This document shows, piece after piece, positions 59,408 through 64,000 of a stretch of DNA of 64,000 nt. Source of the stretch: Dallia pectoralis (Eukaryota > Chordata > Actinopteri > Esociformes > Umbridae); contig CM055739.1 in the NCBI GenBank assembly GCA_029465975.1, forward strand, positions 8,425,065 to 8,489,064, written 5' to 3'. The translations under genes were made by a program, and so were the position numbers. The notes below the pieces were generated by a model. The model made no database searches. It worked only from the letters and a program-made list of their open reading frames with translations, and had not been told where the DNA came from. How positions within the stretch are numbered: position 1 is the stretch's first letter; every line of letters begins with the position of its first letter.

Positions 59408-60228
59408 TATAGATGGGCTGGGATGAACAGACACACAGGGAGGCACAGACTCAATAGTCTCAGGGACAGAACCAGGCACAGTCGTTGAAGAAGTAGAGAC
59501 CGTGTATTTGTGGACCAAGACCAAACACCCTAAAGACCGATCGTACCAACGGGTTCACCTCAGTACATTAGGATAATATGCCGGTACGAGAAAAATGTGA
59601 ATCAAATATAAATACAAATAAATACAATTATGTTTGCTAATCCGGAAGATGATTGTTTATGGGACAACTGTCAAGCTAGTTGTAGTACTTTATAGGGTGA
59701 TGAATAGTTCAATTTATCGTTGTTCTTTTTAGAACAACACGGATATTTGCTCAATGTCGCGGCGTCATCATTGTCATCTCTGGAGCTGTTTTTTAAACGT
59801 CGCCATTGACGACGTTGAGTTTAATGTTCTGAGCTCGGGGAACACGAAATCCAACCCTTGTACATAAAACCCTTGCTGTTATTCAAAATATCTGAACTCA
59901 AGCTCATCTCCTCAATATTTATGGCGTGACTGATTTAAGATGGACCGATTGTAGAATTCAATTAAAGGGGACATGACGGCCACACAGTTCTGTTTTCTCC
60001 TCATTTTTTCTCCTCCCTCCTTTTCCGAGGCGTCGTGGACGACGCGCCACACACTCCGGTGCACACGACCGCCCCGACGACGACGACCGCCCCGACGACG
60101 TCTCACACTCCAAATGAGCTGCGCTTGCAGAAGAATTTAATTTGATCGGATGCTGTAATTGTGCCTCGGAAAAAAAAGAGGAGGACAGTGCAACTTTAAA
60201 TGTGATATGCACGAAAAGTAAATTAACT

Positions 60229-60230
<2 letters not shown>

Positions 60231-60268
<38 letters not shown>

Positions 60269-60301
60269 TAGAAGAGGGAGAATGAGGGGAGAGAGAGAGA
60301 G
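60231..60301. repeat. (GA)n microsatellite
   Basis: A pure AG run (60231-60265) is followed by mixed purines to about 60301. Confidence 0.94.
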
Positions 60302-60904
60302 CCCTTGTGATGTGTTGACACTTGGCTCTTGTGCTCTTGCACAAAAAAAATTATCTGCCGATGATAAAACATCACAAAGCAAAGCATTATGAATGTTATT
60401 AATGACTGTAAGACAGGATGCAGCACATCAAAGGTCCGCGGAAAGATTAATGACGTGCGTGAGCCCGTTTAATTACCTCCGGCTAATTAGATTCTTGACC
60501 AATTTTTTTTTAATATCTGCATTCCTCTCCGAAGCCTAATTGAGATTCCACCGTATTTATCAATCTTTCAGGAAAACCCCTTAGTGCTGTTTTTTTTCCT
60601 TCTTTTCTCCTTGGTATTTAGCTCGCGGTGTCGCGTTCTCCCGATTCATGGACAATCGCTCAATGAATGGTCGCGGTGAAGCCGTCGGAGATCTGTCCGA
60701 ACGCCGTCGGAGGTGGAGTGAACGGCGCTGCACCGGTTCCACCCCCCGTTTGTTTGTACTTAGCGCGGGGTATCGATTTGATCTGCTACTACTAATGAAG
60801 TGCTGATGCTAATAAACAGACTTAGCATGACTCTGTAAACTCTCCTGGTCATACTGTAATTCTGTTATCTGGGCCTACTGGTTGAGGGGGGTGGGCGGAG
60901 AAGG

Positions 60905-60905
<1 letters not shown>

Positions 60906-60954
<49 letters not shown>
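60906..60954. repeat. (GT)n microsatellite, uninterrupted
   Basis: About 24 uninterrupted TG units. Confidence 0.95.
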
Positions 60955-60956
<2 letters not shown>

Positions 60957-61061
60957 GAGAGCGGGGGCAATCGTAAAATATGACGTACTTTTATCTGTTG
61001 TTGGGTTCTTTGCTCTCGTTGGTGTCAATTTGTGGATTATCTTGGTCTGTGTTTACAAGGG

Positions 61062-61180
61062 CACACACACACGCACACACACACGCACACCATCAGTCAG
61101 ACACATTCACACATACACACCATCAGTCAGACACATTCACACACACACACACCATCAGTCAGACACATTCACACACACGC
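61062..61180. repeat. CA repeat with three copies of a 35-40-bp unit
   Basis: The word CCATCAGTCAGACACATTCA occurs three times, separated by CA dinucleotide runs of changing length. Confidence 0.93.
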
Positions 61181-61730
61181 ACGGGCACCAATGCGAAGGC
61201 TCACAGACAAGCACACACACAAACACACAATCTATTCCTAGACCCCTTGTTGTTCCACACTAATTATTGAACCAGGATCACCCAAGTACTGAGAATGAGT
61301 GGAGAAGCACTCAGCAATTGAGTTTGAGGCGTCTGTTTGTGCGTAGTCGAGGCTGTTACTAGGTGTTAATGTATGGTTCCCAGGTCGCCCTCTGAACCGA
61401 GACAAACTTTGGGTGTAACGACATAATGGCGCGATGCTTCCAGGATGTGATCACACAACAAGGCGCCATCTGCTGTCTCCAACTTGCATTTACACCACAC
61501 AAATCTTCACGACAAACACACTTTTAGTGTAGAGTTCATCCAAGCTGAAGAGTTGTATTTATATCCCTCTGTCAAATGTTTTTTTCCAAAACATTTGTAG
61601 CCATTGCCCCAGGCCTCTCTTTCGCCGACACTCCAGGACAAACAATACTATCTAACACAAAGCCTGCATCACCAACGCCTCTGTATTTCCAGCACAGTGG
61701 CCTACATCAAACCAGGCACAATATAATGCT

Positions 61731-61773
61731 CAAGTCAGAAGTGGGACACTATTTTAGGGAATAGGGTTCTATT
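61731..61773 (-). mobile_element. Remnant of the TAGTGCACT element
   Basis: CAAGTCAGAAGTGGGACACT then ATTTTAGGGAATAGGGTTCT. It matches the inverted family order (GTCAAAAGTAGTGCACTA, then GGGAATAGGGTGCC) with substitutions. Confidence 0.6.
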
Positions 61774-64000
61774 TTTCTTTTTCGGGTAAACCTACAGCAT
61801 TGGAACCCTCTATGACCTATCACGGGTTTCTTCACCACCACAGATCTGAGGTGGAATAGATCTCTGTTTCTCGCTGTGTTTCATTAAAGGCAGTCAGAAA
61901 GTGAACCCTTCCTAGCCCCATAAGACTCAATGTGGATTTAAAAGAACGCCTGGATGAGATGCATCGGCATCAGCTCGTAGAGCAGGAGTGTGTACGACAT
62001 TGCTTTCATCCATTGATAACAGCTTCTTGTTTTCAGTTTCCTTGACATCTCATGGTGTCTGAGGTACCATTCCAACTATTAGAACAATTAACACTGTCAA
62101 AATAAAGCCACGAGCTAACCAAAAGAGCATACTAATAAAGTTAATTACAGGCTTTTGCTTTCAAAAAGTATTTTCCTCAAATGAAGAAAAAAAACATTCA
62201 AGAGCCGAGTCAGACGCTGTGACAGAAATAGCGAGACATCTGCTCTTGTATTTGCGTTAGCCCCGGGTCCCTGGTACCTTCAGGCCGTGTTGTGTTCCTC
62301 TTCTGTTCTGTAAAAACACAGTAGCCACATTGACTTCACATTTGTCTAATTTCTTTACCAGTGCATCAGTAGATACAGAACTACAGACACTGGCGTTTAG
62401 GAGGGGTCACAGGCGAGACTAAAACAAGCCGCCGATGAAATATTTTCACATGATCATCGCCACAAGATAGAACAATCATTATAATCTCCTCAGTTATAAG
62501 AATGAACCCATCTGAAGGTACCGTTTCCCTGGAGTTGTGTGTACTGTATTGAACAGTATATTTAAAAAACACAAAGGGAATCTTAGACCACCTTGGTCTG
62601 CAACTGCATTCACTACACACGTTACAAATTCCAGACAAACAAACCAGGCGGTAAAACGTAAGTCTCAGACCTGTAATTTTTTGCAGGAGACCCGGTCGTA
62701 CTTACTCGAATCCCAACATTCTTCAGAATCACCAACACTGTCCAGGGGCATTGTACATCAAAACACATCGCCAGTTGGGTGTCACTCCTGCCAGTGATTG
62801 GGGTTGAATGACAGAAGGTCTGGACGGGCCCATTCGGGTTTAGACAGGACCTTAGGCAGGTGTGCAAACATCGTCCCGATAAAATTGTCTGGAAACAGGT
62901 CAAGTCTTTGTGGTGTTCCCGTATATGTTGCCGTTGAAACGACATTCGGTACCAACAACAAGACCGAGTTGCCACAAGTTGTACACAGGAATCTGCCACA
63001 GCTTAGATGCTAATTCCGGCAACTCACATTTAGGCATCTCACACACGCACATTCGTGTCATTGCGTTACACACACTCTGGGGTCACACACACACATATTT
63101 ACACTTGCACACACAAATATTTGTTCCAGGTCGCTGATAGGTCAGCATCGTTCTGTTCTGGGCTCATCTGTAATTACTGATCCCAATCTGGGCAGAAAGA
63201 AAGAGGCAATAATTTATGAAATCTTCTCTGCTTAAATGGATCCATCATTAGCCAAACAAACAATGAGTGCCTGAGGCGCAAAAAGTTTGGAAACTGTGGC
63301 TGTGTGGCGACATTCATTCATCCCGGGAAAGAATGTCTAGAACAATTTCTTATAAGTAATTTACCTCACGTGTTTTCTGACTGAGTGCTGTTATTTATTT
63401 ACCTCAGACAAGTGTCGCTGTGACTGAGTGCTGTCATTTATTTACTTCCGAAAAACAAAAGTCCAACTCTATTTTCTCTACAGTCCCTTAGTGGTTCATC
63501 CAAGGCCAAACCTTTTAATGTGAGATAAAGTCAAAGTGTACAGTGATCGAGTCATCATGAAATGCTCGCTTGGGTTATCAAAGACAGTCATATCTCCCCT
63601 CATATCTTATTTCCTATAGTGTACACACCCTAATAAAATCAACTGCCATGTGAATCAGACCATTTAAAGTTGAAACTTGAGGAAGAATCATCTCGAGCCG
63701 CTGGCGATTTCCCCGTTATGTCTGTATCAAACGGAACCCAATGAATCCGACAAGATAAGGATGAAAGCCCTTTGCTTAAAGCTCCATGTTAATAAATGAA
63801 TAACAGTCGTTGCGTTTCCGTACGGGCCTGAATGTAATTTATAATACAAATCATAAGTCTGCGATCGGATATATGATGAGTCACTCCAGTAAAAACACTA
63901 CTGATTCTTATCGTAGGAGAATCACGTCTTCTTTCTCTGTTCTCCGAGTCGTAGATCTTCATCCTGTCTCTGAGCAGTGACGGTAAATGTTGAGAAGTTA

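Larger units (their letters stand above)
59408..64000. other. 4.6 kb right-edge stretch, mainly single-copy, no gene recognised
   Basis: No supported gene. GC-rich CGACGACG words lie near 60070-60100. The 60380-60530 part is dense in TAAT/ATTA words (TTATTAATGACTG, GTTTAATTACC, GGCTAATTAGATTC). The 61960-62200 part has AACAATTAACACTG and TAATAAAGTTAATTACAGGC. Confidence 0.4.

Noticed and set aside
58655..59524. Several long frames on both strands (Thr/His or Cys/Val)
   Set aside because: Products of the ACACAGACATAC array; all frames are open equally.

Overview
This window looks like non-coding nuclear DNA of a ray-finned fish. No bacterial-style gene layout is present. Long reading frames occur only where tandem repeats have a unit length divisible by three, or where dinucleotide and polypyrimidine runs lack stop codons. 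I recognise no rRNA, no intact tRNA, no CRISPR array and no host protein-coding exon. Three things suggest a teleost: the abundance of (CA)n, (GT)n and CT-rich arrays, a tRNA-derived SINE whose body resembles fish SINEs, and short interspersed repeats that I recall from salmonid and pike sequence (cores TAGTGCACTACTTTTGACC and TTATCCAGAGCGACTTACAG). The Esociformes/Salmoniformes placement is an inference from memory, not from a search.

Layout. Positions 1-735 are a 48-bp minisatellite that continues off the left edge. From 736 to 14.3 kb is mostly single-copy DNA broken by (CA)n/(GT)n tracts, a 10-bp-period homopyrimidine block (5.2-5.7 kb), a 13-bp array (6.8-6.9 kb) and a 10-bp array (8.15-8.27 kb). 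From 14.3 to 16.3 kb lies a 2-kb CACTGGCCCA-type satellite with a higher-order repeat of about 0.8 kb. A degenerate 37-bp array runs into a 27-bp/81-bp array at 18.3-19.0 kb, followed by a 113-bp pure (TG)n tract at 19.4 kb. The 19.6-29.8 kb part is AT-richer single-copy DNA with a Tc1-like transposase remnant at about 24.8 kb. A 36-bp minisatellite occupies 29.8-30.7 kb and ends in a few telomere-like TTAGGG units.

The 30.7-49.5 kb part is mostly single-copy DNA with several TAAT-rich stretches that could be conserved regulatory elements. It also holds the two best-delimited mobile elements. One is a 500-bp solo LTR (41304-41803) with a perfect 5-bp target duplication. The other is a 1.7-kb hAT-type DNA transposon (43403-45105) with a perfect 8-bp target duplication. 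A long imperfect palindrome lies at 49557-49698 and a tRNA-derived SINE at 50487-50730. The right end carries a 14-bp array (51.2 kb), a 700-bp polypyrimidine block (55.8-56.5 kb), a 24-bp array (57.1-57.7 kb), a 29-bp CCTAAC-rich array (57.9-58.5 kb) and a CA/CAGA array (58.8-59.4 kb). TAAT-rich single-copy DNA follows to the end.

No pathway or operon can be described, because no gene is supported. The most interesting points are the small intron-bearing reading frame that can be drawn inside the hAT element, the clean LTR and hAT insertions, the palindrome, and the higher-order organisation of several minisatellites.
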